DNA of 64,000 nucleotides from the NCBI RefSeq assembly GCF_000002995.4, contig NW_025062479.1, positions 18,286,721 through 18,350,720 on the forward strand. The letters are read 5' to 3'. Shown piece by piece: positions 1 to 18,803 of this stretch. Within the stretch, counting starts at the first letter, position 1; each line of letters starts with the position of its first letter. Source of the DNA: Brugia malayi. Lineage: Eukaryota; Nematoda; Chromadorea; Rhabditida; Onchocercidae. The notes under the pieces were generated by a model. The model ran no database searches and was not told where the DNA came from. It saw only the letters and a list, made by a program, of their open reading frames with translations. A program made the position numbers and the translations under genes.

Positions 1-442
1 CTGCCGAAATTTTCATGAAACTCATTTAATGAGGAAAGATCATAAAATAAACTCCTAGATGGTGGGAGATCATATGGTCTGTAAGTCATGTTGTATCGTC
101 AATGGTTAAAGTTGATATGGAGGGACGAAAAAATGTTAATGTTATGAAACATGCTCATATCAAAAATCTTCATGTTGCGGTTGATAAGCCCTCCGCAAAG
201 GTTAGTTTGTGATATCCATTTTATAACTGTACAATCGATAGCATCAGTATTTGTGTGTGCCCTGACAAATAGCATAAAGAAGAATATTTTCGGGGCTGAA
301 CGAGAGTAACTGCTTGTAAACGCATTACAACATTCATTGTACATAGGTGTTCAAAATTATGTATGTGAAAGTCGGCGAAATTGAGAGTATTTTCAAGTGT
401 ATTGATTCTCTCGGGCAACATCTCAATCTATATTTGTTCCAG
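1..442. other. Upstream part of the PIKfyve locus, no exon firmly placed
   Basis: This stretch precedes the first kinase exon I can support. The reading frame of that exon stays open back to an ATG at 347, so the exon may extend leftwards, but a good acceptor (TTGTTCCAG) sits directly before 443 and the residues before it do not look like the family. The FYVE and DEP-type N-terminal regions expected of PIKfyve are not here and should lie left of the window. Confidence 0.4.
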
Positions 443-3400
443 GTAATAGAGGGAACAGTATGTAGCAAAAGCGTTCGTCATGAATCGATGCCAAATGAGA
501 TTCGTAATGCATCAGTTTTGACTTTAGAAGGGAGCATCGAGTATGAACGAGTTAGCGACAAGCTTTCTTCAATTGAACCAATAATTTCACAGGTGAAATT
601 TTGAAAACTCAAGATTTCCGGGAATTTAAACCGTTGTGTACGAACATTGTATACAAAAATGCGGTTTGAATTTCACTGCTTCGAAATGCATTTGACATCT
701 TCCTTGGATCTTTTTCTTGTAATTGAAGACTTATGAATTAATCATTTCAGGAGAGTGAATATTTACGAAATCAGGTGGAGCGAATGCTTTCACATCGACC
801 GTCAGTGGTTTTGGTTGAACGTAATGTAGCTGGCTTAGCTGTACAGATGTTATTACGTGCTGGAGTCACACTTGTTTCTAACATTAAACCGCGTGTTCTG
901 CAAAGAATAGCACGAAGTACCGGCGCCGACGTAATGCCTTCACTTGATGCACAAATCTTGAACCAGAAGATTGGGTTTTGTCCATTTTTTCGGCAGGAGA
1001 AGGTTCGGTTGATGAATGGGAAATACAAATGTTTGTTGGTAAGAATCACTTTTATTTAGAATTATTGTTCGTAAAACTTGGAGATATTTTTGAGGAAGAA
1101 ATTTTATGAATTTTTATCACTTATTTAAAAGTGGAAGAAGGATGCAGAGATAATGAGCAGTAAAATTTAAAAATTGTGCTTTCTAAATTTTTCTGTTCAA
1201 GTTTCTACACTATATATATATATATATACATAAGTTGAAAATGAATGATAACTTGCTTTTCAGGTGTTTGAGGAATGCCCTCCAGAATTAGGATGCTCTG
1301 TGTTATTGCGAAGTAACTCAAAAAGAGATTTGAGAGCAGCTAAACGGATCTTACATTATGGAATTTTAATGTTGTATTCCAATCATCTCGAAGTAAAATT
1401 GTTGTCCACCTGTGGCACAACTTTGACAAATCGATCTGCGGATTGTGATATTTGCTCCATTAATGCTGCTGAATTGGATACAAACAAAGTTATTTTTCCG
1501 ATATTTTCCCTTAGTTACATAGTATATAAAATCTTAATGCTTTCAGTTTTCTTTGTTCATAGTTTAATACTGAAAATTTCAGGGTAACTTTTGCAAGCGT
1601 TTAAAGAAGTCCACTCTCTCACCCTCCCCATTGATCGATTTTGGAATCCCTTTTCTAGAAACATCGAAAGGTCGGCGATGCTCTCTAAGAAAGTTTTTTA
1701 ACCGTTTCATTAGCAGTTTAGCAACTGAAAATAATGGCACCAGGTAAATTTTTGTAAACTGGAATAAATTTCTACTTCTGTTCCCAAAATGATAAAACGG
1801 AACTTTATTATATCATGTTGATAAAGTTATATATTCTGTATCATATTTTCTCGCTAAATTTCCTTTTTGAGCATTTTTGAAGAAAGTCTCAATATGAAAT
1901 AGTGTTTAGGGACTGTTCAGATTATAAAGCAGAAGAAAATTATTCATTGAAACGATATGTTCATTCTTTTGTGAAAAATATCACCCTAACGGAAGTGGAC
2001 GAAGATGCCATCTCCTCTTTCCGAGCTTTTTCTGGTTGGATGTTTCGATGTAGCGTTCATAAACAGAATCGGGATCGATTACGGTTGATTTATATGTTAT
2101 TGAAAATTTTGCTTTTTTTTTTGTTTCAAAGTTTCTTGATGAAACAAAACTGCTGATCATAGGTTTACTTATTTGGAATTATATTAATTCTTTGGGTAAC
2201 AATGCATTTATGTATCATCAGCAATTTAATTCCAGAAAGTGTTAAGTCATATCAACTTTACTTAGGTTTCGATATTTAAATTATTATTTGTATGGCATGG
2301 CCATTGTTTACAGGGAACATAATCTCATTAAAAGAGGGATAAGTGTAGGAAATCAGCAAATTAATGTATTGGTTATTGCAGGAAAGAAACAGTTTCTAAT
2401 AAAGAAATTGAAGATGTGTTGGATCCATTTGCTCATCAGCATATATCAGTTCTTTTCGGATCATTTTGTCCAAAATCGCCGAATGCACCTCTGTTTTGCA
2501 TTCGACCTTGGGTTGTGAATATGGATTATTATGGTGTTAATGATATGTCTTTGGGTGACTTCTTGAGGAAGTTTGTCATGCTTCCCGCTTAAATTTCGTA
2601 TTATTAATGATAGGAAATAACTTCCAGAAATATGGAGAAAATACTTCATTTTGTTATGTATTGCTGTCAGATTTACGGTCATTTTAGGTATTGCTTCAAC
2701 CGAGCATATCAATGTCCTTCTACAAACTGTGATTTACCAATGATGGAACATTCCCGAAGAATGGTTCATAGGAATGTTTGCGTGGAAATAACAACGCAGA
2801 ATTATGTACACTTAAGTGGTGACTTCAGCAGCGCAGTGGCTGAGCAAAATGACACCTTGCTTACCTGGCATTATTGTCCAAAGTATACAACATTTTATTT
2901 TACAATTCGAAAGAAAAAATTAATGGCAGGTTTTTTTAAGCCAGCTAATTTAAAAATTATATTTGTTCTAGGAAAACTTTATTTACATTCTAGGATTTAC
3001 TTTTTCCTTATACCATGTTAGTTGAAATTTTGTAGCTTACTTTTATAGACTTGTGGCACATTGGCTAATATGTTTATCGATATTTTAAATATTGTTTTAC
3101 TCAGATGCAAATCATCGTCCGCGGTACTCCCACTACCAGAAAGTGTATGTCGGTTGAGTTTTGCTCGTTATCTGAATTATTTGGCAAATGGTGCTTATGC
3201 AACATGTAACATTAATTCACTTTTACAGGTACGTCAGATATTTTTATCATTCATAATGTTGTTTGTGATAGGGAAATTGAGCCACTAGAAAGGCCAGAAA
3301 GAAATTAGATGACATGTCTATCTGTAAGCATCATAGTTGTTTTTATAATTTCACTTCTGCTTTTTGTTGGTATGCAGTTGTCCTCTCTGGAAGTATAACA

Positions 3401-6400
3401 ACAAGTTCTATACTTATGCGACATGCAAAATCAAGCCACTGTAGCAGTCGACATTTGTCCTTTTAAAAAACAGTAACGAGTAAAGCAATGATTTAGGAAA
3501 TTAGATTTACTGAAATTAGTTACAATGAAAATATAGGAAAAACGATGTCAGTGAAGATTTTAAAGATTCATAACTGCTTTTTTCTGAAAATAATTTTTGT
3601 TTAGAAATGTGATCATTGTTGTTTTCATCAACATGAACGCAATGTCGCTCTCAACAATTTGGTGACGACTTTCAAAGTCTTATTGGTTCCATTTTTTTTG
3701 TCTTTTAAACCGTGTATAAGAAATGTATTTAAAGTAAACAGTAAAGTTATTGTTTGACATTATGATAATTCAGGAACAATCAGAGACGCAGGATTGACGC
3801 ATCTAAAATTTCAAACTTTCATTAGGCAGTAATTATTGATATACCGAATCAATTTCATCTTGTAGGTGCGTCCATTCCATGTGACTTTCAGTCCATTGGT
3901 TTGTACTGTTGAACCGATAATGTTTACTCGAAAATTTGTTGCTGAATCGAAAAATGAAATAGAGAAAGCAGCAGCAGCCATCTTCAAAATTATGTCGGAA
4001 CAGATCGAAAATTTGTTAAAATATAATGGGAATAGCTTGTATTCAACATGTCATACACAGGCAGCAAAAATTTTAGGAGACGCGCGCTCTGCCTTCAAGT
4101 CAGTCCTTGGTGAAATTATTTGAAAGTATCCAATGCTTCTCGTTATCATTTTTCGCTAATTTTAATGCTTCCATATATTTGTAGTTTTTTAGCTCTGCAA
4201 TAAAGTGTTTTGATCCAAGTGGTGCGCTTACTGGTGAACCAATAGCAATTCGGTCAAATGATGCTGTTTATACTCAGGTCTTCCATGAAAATTATTTGTA
4301 TCTATTGATAAAGTTGTAGAAATTTACGTAATAGGTCACGGTAGTGAAATATAAACTATATATATTGTTTTTATGTATTCTAGGCCACTGATACAATCTG
4401 TCGTTGCCGGTATATTGTACAGCATGCAATAAACTTATGGAATGAACAGTGTCAGTATTTTTGTCAACAGATTCGAGCTATTAAAAAGTATAGTGGCAGT
4501 GGTATTCTGCCAGTAAATTTTGGATTTGCATCAATTGTAGAGGACAATATGGTTAGATATTACATCTTTTGGGTTATCAGTTGAGTTAAATGAAATTATT
4601 TATTCTTCTTTGTGTCACAAATGGAATAAATAAGTTCTTGAAAAAAAAAAAAGAAAAAATGAAATAAAACCTTAGCCACTTATTTAACATATATTTACAT
4701 TGTAAAAGTTGGAACTGATCGCTCTTAATTATTCTTATATGTTGATCTGCAGTATTATTCACTTTAATTATTCAGGAAGGAAACAAAATAAATAATGAAC
4801 AAACTCTCTTGGCGAATCATATGCAAATTAATGCGCCAGATTTTGAACTCATCCCATTGGAGAGTCCATTCCTCGCCGAGTGTCATTTCGGTTTACCTCT
4901 TCCATCAGGTTTGTTTATGCTTTTGGAAATTGATTGCATGATTGCATATTTTATATTTCTATGAGTTTTTATGGCTTTTAGAAGAATACTGTTCAATATT
5001 TAGAAGTTTTAACACACAGTAAGAAGTTAAATGCAGCTTAGTAGTGCTTCCTTTATGACATGTAATGCTATATATTCTTTTTCAGTTGGTTTAGCAGCAG
5101 TCGTAGTGCGCGATATGATCGATCGTAAGGGTGCTGCACATCCGGATATTGGTTCCATCATAGCTTATGCTTTATCTTCGGTTGAATATAATACAAAACG
5201 AAGAAAACAGCGTGATTCTGCTTATAATGTCTTTGTTGAGTGAGTTATTTTAAATTTTTAAAATATTTTTGACATTTTCAAGTACTGTTTTTTTCAAGAA
5301 GAGTTTGGTGTTCACAACTTAATTTTGAAAAGTTTTATGTTGAGTGAGGAGTATGGTGTTGTCAGAACGGTTTCATTATTTTCAACGATTTTTTATTTTT
5401 CATCATGAAAAAAGAATTTTGTTTAACAGATCAGTTTTAGAGTGGAATCAGTTGCAGTAGCAAATTATGAACATATTGAAGTTGATTTTGCTGATGATAA
5501 GGCGCAATATTACGTAAAGGTAAGGTTATATTGGACTTGCATATTGAAATCTTTGAGTTACTATTTTAAACTTATACTTTTGACCTTAAGCTCATATTCT
5601 TGTTGAGATTTTTTGCTATTACCCAATGTCGAGTGCATTATAGTGCAGATGATTTGTAACAAATTATAGCTCCATATTCATATTTCAGATTTATTATGCT
5701 GAAAGATTCCATATGTTGCGGAAGTTGTTATTCGTTGAAGGTGAAGACTGCTTTATTAGGTCGTTAAATTCATCTCGTAGTTGGAGCCCGCAAGGTGGCA
5801 AATCTGGAGCTTCATTTTATCGCACACAGGCGAGTTCATCATTATTTGAACAACTTTTATGCTGAGAAAATAAGGATTGTATAAAAAACTACGAGAATGT
5901 TTGAAAAAAAAAAAAAAAAATAGATTACTGCATTCAATGAATAATTTATGCTGTAGAAGAAGTTAGAGTAAACGAATCTCATAATCTCTGCATTGTTTAC
6001 AGGATGACCGATTTGTTTTCAAACAAATGTCTCGGTTCGAAATCCAGTCATTTGTGAAATTTGGTCCTAACTACTTTAGCTATGTTTCTACTGCCATGAC
6101 GGATAATAAATTGACAACACTTTGCAAGGTACTTCTTTGTTCGTATAGCTAATAAAAATGGCAAAAATGAAACACTTCAAGCAAAATCAAACGGCCGATA
6201 AAGTAATCGAAGAAAAAAAACTAATTTCAAACTAAAAACATAGCTTCGGTTTTAATGAAATGTGAGAAAACAGAGCTACCACAACCACACAAAGTTTGTG
6301 GGAAATTGTGTAGTGCCGGCGGTAATCAGTTGAATAATATATTTGGATATTAATCAAGAAATCGCGAGTTGCAACGGAGCGCAAGAAATAGATACTCTAT

Positions 6401-7392
6401 CTCCTGCTAACATTTGGAAATAATTTTAGGTTTATGGTGTATACAGAATTTGTTACAAGAACAAAAGCAGTGGTCAACAGTTGAAAGTTGATGTTTTGGT
6501 TATGGAATATCTCTTTTACCGCCGAAATGTGAAACAAGTGTGGGATCTGAAAGGCTCGCAAAGAAATAGGTCTGCATATCTTGAAAGTATTATTTGCAGA
6601 AATTCAGTGTTTCATTTCATTAATTCATTTATTAAAAACGACTTTTATAGGATGGCGTCGGAAGGAAAAAGGACGGCAGATCTGGTTTTATTGGATGAAA
6701 ATTTAGTAAAAGATCTTTGGAATAATCAGCTTTATGTGCATCCTCATTCGAAGGCAGCGTTAAGTATGGCTATAAGTAATGATAGCCATTTTCTTTCTGC
6801 CCAGGTTTTTTTTTTTCTATCATATTTTAAAGTTGATTAATTAATTAATGACTGCTGAGTAACAAGCTGAGCATAACTACTGAGTATAATTTAGAATGCC
6901 ATGAGAAAATCATTCTTATATGATTATCGTCGCTGCTAAAACACGTGTTCAAAATCCAGTGTTTCATATGTGGAAACGTATTTACTTTTCTGTGTAGTTA
7001 ATGGAATATTTAATGCTAACAGTGGGGGAGGGAAAGAACCTACCACCAATAATTTCATCGTACTCCATTCTATTTCAGAGTTCCACTATAAGTAGCCTAA
7101 ATCGCTAAAGGTGTTCTTTCAGCATGTAATGGATTACAGTTTGCTTGTTGGAGTAGACGAAACGAACAGTGAATTAATTCTTGGTATTGTGGATTACATG
7201 CGCACCTATACGCTTGATAAGAAATTGGAAAGTTGGGTAAAAATCGTAGCAATACCTGGTGCACACTTACCTACCGTCATTTCTCCAGAAATGTACTGCA
7301 CACGATTTTTTGATGCTATTGACACATATTTTCCGATTGCACCAGATCAGTGGACTGGACTTGGTTCCGCCTTGTCCTCTTCTGACTATTAA
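443..7392 (+). CDS. ppk-3: PIKfyve / PPK-3 phosphatidylinositol 3-phosphate 5-kinase, 5' partial
   Basis: Lipid kinase that makes PI(3,5)P2 on endosomes and lysosomes. I place exons at 443-592, 751-1038, 1264-1488, 1583-1743, 1910-2083, 2382-2570, 2688-2882, 3105-3228, 3605-3676, 3866-4098, 4193-4277, 4384-4551, 4776-4908, 5086-5239, 5441-5519, 5689-5829, 6003-6128, 6430-6569, 6651-6804 and 7123-7392. All phases close. The first exons encode the CCT/TCP-1-like domain (GVTLVSNIKPRVLQRIAR; ECPPELGC). The middle carries the Cys-rich PIKfyve region (VVNMDYYGVNDMSLGDFL; WHYCPKC). The C-terminus is the PIP5K-type kinase: DDRFVFKQMSRFE with the ATP-binding lysine, MDYSLLVG catalytic loop, and IVDYMRTYTLDKKLE before the end. 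The family ending DQWTGLG is present close to the stop. One intron (5830-6002) uses a GC donor. The N-terminus, including FYVE, is missing only because the window starts late. Symbol follows the C. elegans name. Confidence 0.93.
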
Positions 7393-8476
7393 AAAAAAGC
7401 CAAATTTAATTCAGAAGTAAGGTTAGCTAAAGAAATAGAAGGAATTCCATGACGATAGACGTATTCTACAGGAATAAGTCCAATCCATTTTTCATACAGA
7501 GAAGGATCAACATTCATTCGTAGCAGATATATGTCTTTCTGTTCAGTTCCGAGGATTTTTTAACCTTGTTTATGAACATTTCACGGGTCACCGTGCATGG
7601 GGAACAATGAATGATGTAACTTGCGCAAGCCGCTTATTCTTGAATACTGCTAAAGAATGTATTTCAGTACTTCATTTGTTCTATGAGTCTCCTTTTGATC
7701 TATTTGTTTGCAAATATGTGCCAGCTAAATTATTGCTGAGGTGTTGTTCTTTTTGGATGCCACACAGCAGAAATAATCATTTTGAAGTAGACGTTATTTC
7801 ACTGGCAAATGATTGTTGTCTTCCATGAGACAAGTTATTTTTGTTCAGATAAAATTGAAATGGAAATCTTTAAGTTGTAATTATTCTAACAAATACTCAT
7901 GTTTGTCCAGAATTTTTCGAGATTTTTCATATATTCAGTGATTTTCTGAAGTGAGGAGTGTTTATACATCGCTTCGTAACTGATAGATAGGTAAAAATTT
8001 TCAAACGCAGATAAATGCGAAGTCTGCATTATTTTATATTGTTTTAATGCAAAAAAAAAAGGGAGCGCCCTGTTCATAAGCATTTATTATACTGTAAATA
8101 TTCCAGTGAAGTTCTGTTTCTCATTCAATACACAAAACAGTTTGTAAAAGGATGGGTGGTGTGACTTATCACCCAATTCCTGACTTTTGTTGTAGATAAT
8201 CCCATAAATGAGTACATAAATCGTAGGTGCAACAATTCACTCACCATCTCTACCTGACCAGCCTATTCCCGTTACGTCGTCCTCGAAGCATAGGATGCAT
8301 AATTTGCATGTCTATATTTTACGCTGCTTTGCGATAAAGCGTGAAAATTAGTGTTCGCTCGGTTGTCCTGTAGGCCGTCATTTACTTTGTGGGGGTTTTT
8401 GTTGACGGTTTGTAATATTCAGTGGTAGTATATATTAAAGGGCAGTTAGCGGTCATACTGTTCTATTTATCAAGGA
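7393..8476. other. Intergenic: PIKfyve 3' UTR and U2SURP upstream region
   Basis: Tandem genes on the same strand are separated by about 1.1 kb. It should hold the kinase 3' UTR and the promoter of the next gene. Open frames here (for example 7607-7828) lack splice signals or recognisable residues, and I call no gene. Confidence 0.5.
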
Positions 8477-15013
<6,537 letters not shown>

Positions 15014-18000
15014 TTGTTCGTATTTTTTATTTTTATGTTTGTGTATTTGCTTTCTTTGGATTTTAACTAAGCTCTTTTGATTTTTTTCATCAACCGTACT
15101 TACAAAAAAATGAAAAGCATTCTTTCAAGTTTATGCAGAAGAAAATCATAATTATTTTGGTAGTTTTCTTTTTTTTTCTTCTGGATAAGTTAAGAATGAA
15201 CTTGATCTTTATCATCAAAGATGTAGAGAGGAAGCTGGTGTCATCTCTTTGACAGGAGAGATAAAATGCTTCAAGCCGCATGTTCGTAGCAAGTCATTTA
15301 TTTCCGTAATAACCTCAAGGAAGATTATTTCATTCTTAAAAACTGTATTTTTACTCTCCTGTGATTATTTGTATCTCCCATACTCGCTACTTCTGTTACT
15401 GTTGTTAGTAGCCTAAATGCAGTTTTTTTTTTTTTTTTTGCTTATATACAGTTTCTTCTTATTTTCCAAATATATTGTTACAACGTTAATTTCCGGTCCG
15501 AACTGCTGTTTTCTTTAAATGATTACTTATGTGGAGAAAAATTAAAATGACTTAGTAAATTGAAGATCGAATATTGAATTAGACATTCGTTACATTTGTA
15601 GTACAAATTTTGAAATAAATCTCGCAAATAATTACTTAGACAGTGCTGTAATGATATCTTATGGTTGTCGAAAATATTCTCTTTGGTGCTTAGGCAAGAA
15701 GCAGCAAAGATGAAGTGTTGACGGGGCATGTGTTCTGATAGTCTAGCTTCTGTGGCAAAGTGATTATTTTTCTTAAACTTTTAACGTCGAAATATATACA
15801 TTTTAAGAGACCGTTGCTAGGTTTCGGAGGTGTGTTGTTTTGTCATTAAAACAGGAGGTAATTGATTTTTGGGACTGCTTAGATGATAAGGTTATTGGTA
15901 TTTTTCTTACAAGTTGTAGTGGGAAGATTTCGAAAAGGGAATTGCTGGTCACTTTTAAGACTAATCTCAAATGGGTCCGGTTTATTATGAGAGAGAGAGA
16001 GAGAAGAAGTTCTTGCAAGCCACTAACAGAAAGAGAAGGGGAATATGAGCTGGATGTTCCGAATTTCACTTCATCTTAGTATTGAAGCACTGTAATTTGA
16101 GAAAGATAAAGTGACAAGTGGTTTTTGTACCAAATTCGTTTAGTAGACGGACTATCATCTTGGTCAGATGGATGGCAGGAAGTGGTAATTACTCGTAAAC
16201 GATTGAATTTTAGGAGAGAAAGCAATGTTCGGATCATGTTCGCACAAATCGAGAATTTAAAACTTAACGGATGAGCGGTGATTGGAGAATGACGCAAGAA
16301 GGACAATGAAATAGCTTCGACTGTACTGAATGGCAAGCGTTCCTGCGTATTATGCATGCGTGTGCTAGAGGTGTCACTTAGTTCGTTTCATTTGCGCTCA
16401 ATGATGTCATAAGAGGATTGCAACTAGTTCTTACCTAGAAATATCTCTACACAATTTGTGTCTTTTATCATAAAGGGCAGAATGAAATTTTAGCGAATTC
16501 ATCGTTTATACATCATTGAGCAATGTCCTCGAACACCACATCGACATCAGTATTGACAAATATAGGTCGTATGTTTATAGGCCATATCGATGAAATTATC
16601 AAACCCCATTTCGCCTCTTTTATTCTTCATACAAAAGTAGAGTTTTTCTATCACTTTACCGTTATTTTTATTCATTTAAGAGCAGAGCTATTGAAATTCA
16701 GGGGATGACTTTATCACTTCTCAATTTTTTGCATCACTTTTCAGGTGATTAGCTGTTACACTATCTTCTTTTATCTACAATTCTAACTAAACAGTGGTAG
16801 TTCATCAGGTTATTCTGTTCGTTCAGCATGTCACTATATTTCAATGTGAAGAATCAGTTTTGTTGTTCTGTTGATTGTATTGCTAAGTGGTAACAGCTAC
16901 TGCTTTATGCATGCTTATGGTTTGTGAATTTTAAAGATTCAACTGATATATTATCCTGAAGTATGGCATACTACTACAAATGATATAATTGCTATATCAT
17001 TTGTAGTAGTATGTTGCACTTTGCTTCATTCCATTTGTGAATTGATGTCGAATGGATGGAAAAGAAATATAAAATATAAGAAATATTTTTGAAAGATACT
17101 GCTAACAAATTCATTTACAGTGATAGCAGTCATTTCTAATACAAACGTTTGTACTTTAAATTAGGAAACAGTTCCAATGTTGTCCAAATTTCAGTTTTCT
17201 TTCTTTTCATTTCTATAAAAATGAACGAGTTTCCGACTATCCCTGACCATTTTTTATCTCTCCTTCCCCCATATCCATTTTACTTTTATACCATTTGTTT
17301 AACATAGAACGGCGCTTCTGCTATTTAGTTGTATGTCTGTTTATCTCATCAGCATATATTCCAATAAATCAAAAAGTCGAGAATAGTAACACAAACTACG
17401 GGCTTCTGAGCCTAAAACGACATTCACAAATATTTCACTACACTTTACTTCATCTTAGCACTATGTCGTTCGAGAAAAGATTCTCGATTTAATTAATCGC
17501 TTGCTTTCCATATGCATTATTCATGTAATCATGCAGTTGAATTATTTTCTAAGTTCCATGAAATGTTATTCTAAAGAATTATATATGCAGCAAAACAATA
17601 TAATGCAATTTTTTTACCGGCAGGAATTCAAATATGCAGAAAAATTTATTTCTGCAATTTGCTTTTAAATTCGAAAATTCCTGCACTTTTTTTTATAAAC
17701 TGAATATGAAATAGTTTATTATATGCTACCACAACAAAAAATTGGCTTATAAATGGCTCAATTTTGTACACTGTTTAAAAAAGAGGTAAAAGTAAAGAAA
17801 TAGATAAGAGTAAAGAAGTAGAAGTTCCATGTGGCCAATATTCATAACTTTTTTTAGAAATGTTTTAAGTTATTCCCCTCAATTGATTTCGGAGATGTTA
17901 GTGGTCGGTCGTCATCTACAAACAACCATAATTATATGAAATAGATGTAACTGTCCAACTATAAGAAATTCATTTTGATCTCATCAAATTTTATCATTTG

Positions 18001-18068
18001 TTATCTATATACTGTTATTTGTAAATATTGCAAGAAATTAAGCAACTGAAAAGCAAATATCTGAAGAA
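15014..18068. other. Intergenic, about 3 kb, no gene supported
   Basis: AT-rich DNA with poly-T runs and a GAGA run near 15990. A frame at 15840-16079 is open for 79 codons but has no splice context and resembles no family I know, so I leave it uncalled. The one clear structure is the hairpin at 16967-17013. Confidence 0.5.
16967..17013. repeat. Perfect 21-bp inverted repeat with 5-nt loop
   Basis: The left arm (16967-16987) begins CATACTACTACAAATG and the right arm (16993-17013) is its exact reverse complement, separated by ATTGC. The loop is too small and the stem too perfect for a typical nematode pre-miRNA. A fold-back insertion or a remnant of a miniature palindromic element is more likely. 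Confidence 0.85.
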
Positions 18069-18803
18069 ATGTCGAGTGACGCAGGTATACCGAATGAAAT
18101 CAATGTACCGCAATTATTTTCGGATGTGTCACGTACCTTAAATGGGTTCAAAAATTTGTTTATCCCATCATCAAGGATTTCTGGAGCAGAAATGGCAGCA
18201 CACTTTGACAGTCCTTCTTTACCCCATATGGTTACTGATATTTTCTCGGGCAATGTGTGTTTCAAAGCATGTGGTATGGAAGATATCCAATTAGCGGCTC
18301 AGGTTTGTCACTTATAATTCTTGATTTGATAGGAAGAGGGGCTAAAGAGAAGTGGTCGAAGACTGCTAAATATAGGGTTTAAAAAATAAAAAAATTTTAG
18401 TTTTTTAAAATACAGGAATTTTGTTCCTCTATTTGAATGTATTTCAGTTAATTGTATTAATTGAATTGATTGAAAGTAATTTTGCATTGTTTCTGGAAAG
18501 TTCCAAATGATTATATTTATTAAATTAGCATAGCATGTTGTAACGTTTTAAGCGCTTTTTGAGAGAGCTGGTGAACTATTCGTAACTGTGCGATACTGTA
18601 TTATTATATTAACCATATTCGTTATTCTTTGTATGATTTTCCTCTCCGTGGCACTCGCTTGGTATCTATTCAAGACAACGCTAATTTTTGATGGACGTTC
18701 TGGACTATCTATCGAATCTACATTCAATGGAATATCCATGTCCAATAGTCGTTATCAGAAAACTGGACCACCAACTCAAACGAGAGAAAGTCTCAGAAAC
18801 TGA
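18069..18803 (+). CDS. Small single-pass membrane protein, function unknown
   Basis: Two exons, 18069-18302 and 18564-18803, join in phase 0 through a GTTTGT donor and a TTTTTGAG acceptor to give about 157 residues. The N-terminal half is soluble and Ser/Pro-rich with a few Cys. A strongly hydrophobic stretch at about residues 88-113 (IIILTIFVILCMIFLSVALA lies in it) is a likely membrane helix. A short hydrophilic tail rich in Ser, Thr and Arg follows and ends at TGA. There is no signal peptide at the start, so a type II or tail-proximal anchor is possible. I do not recognise the family; it may be nematode-restricted. The start ATG is the first in the frame and lies 8 bases after GAAG, where an SL acceptor is conceivable but not clear. 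Confidence 0.6.

Noticed and set aside
15840..16079. Plus-strand open frame of 79 codons with RERER segment
   Set aside because: The charged run comes from a GAGA microsatellite and the rest matches nothing; no acceptor or donor fits.
16967..17013. microRNA precursor
   Set aside because: The 5-nt loop and short perfect stem do not suit Drosha/Dicer substrates, which usually need longer, imperfect stems.
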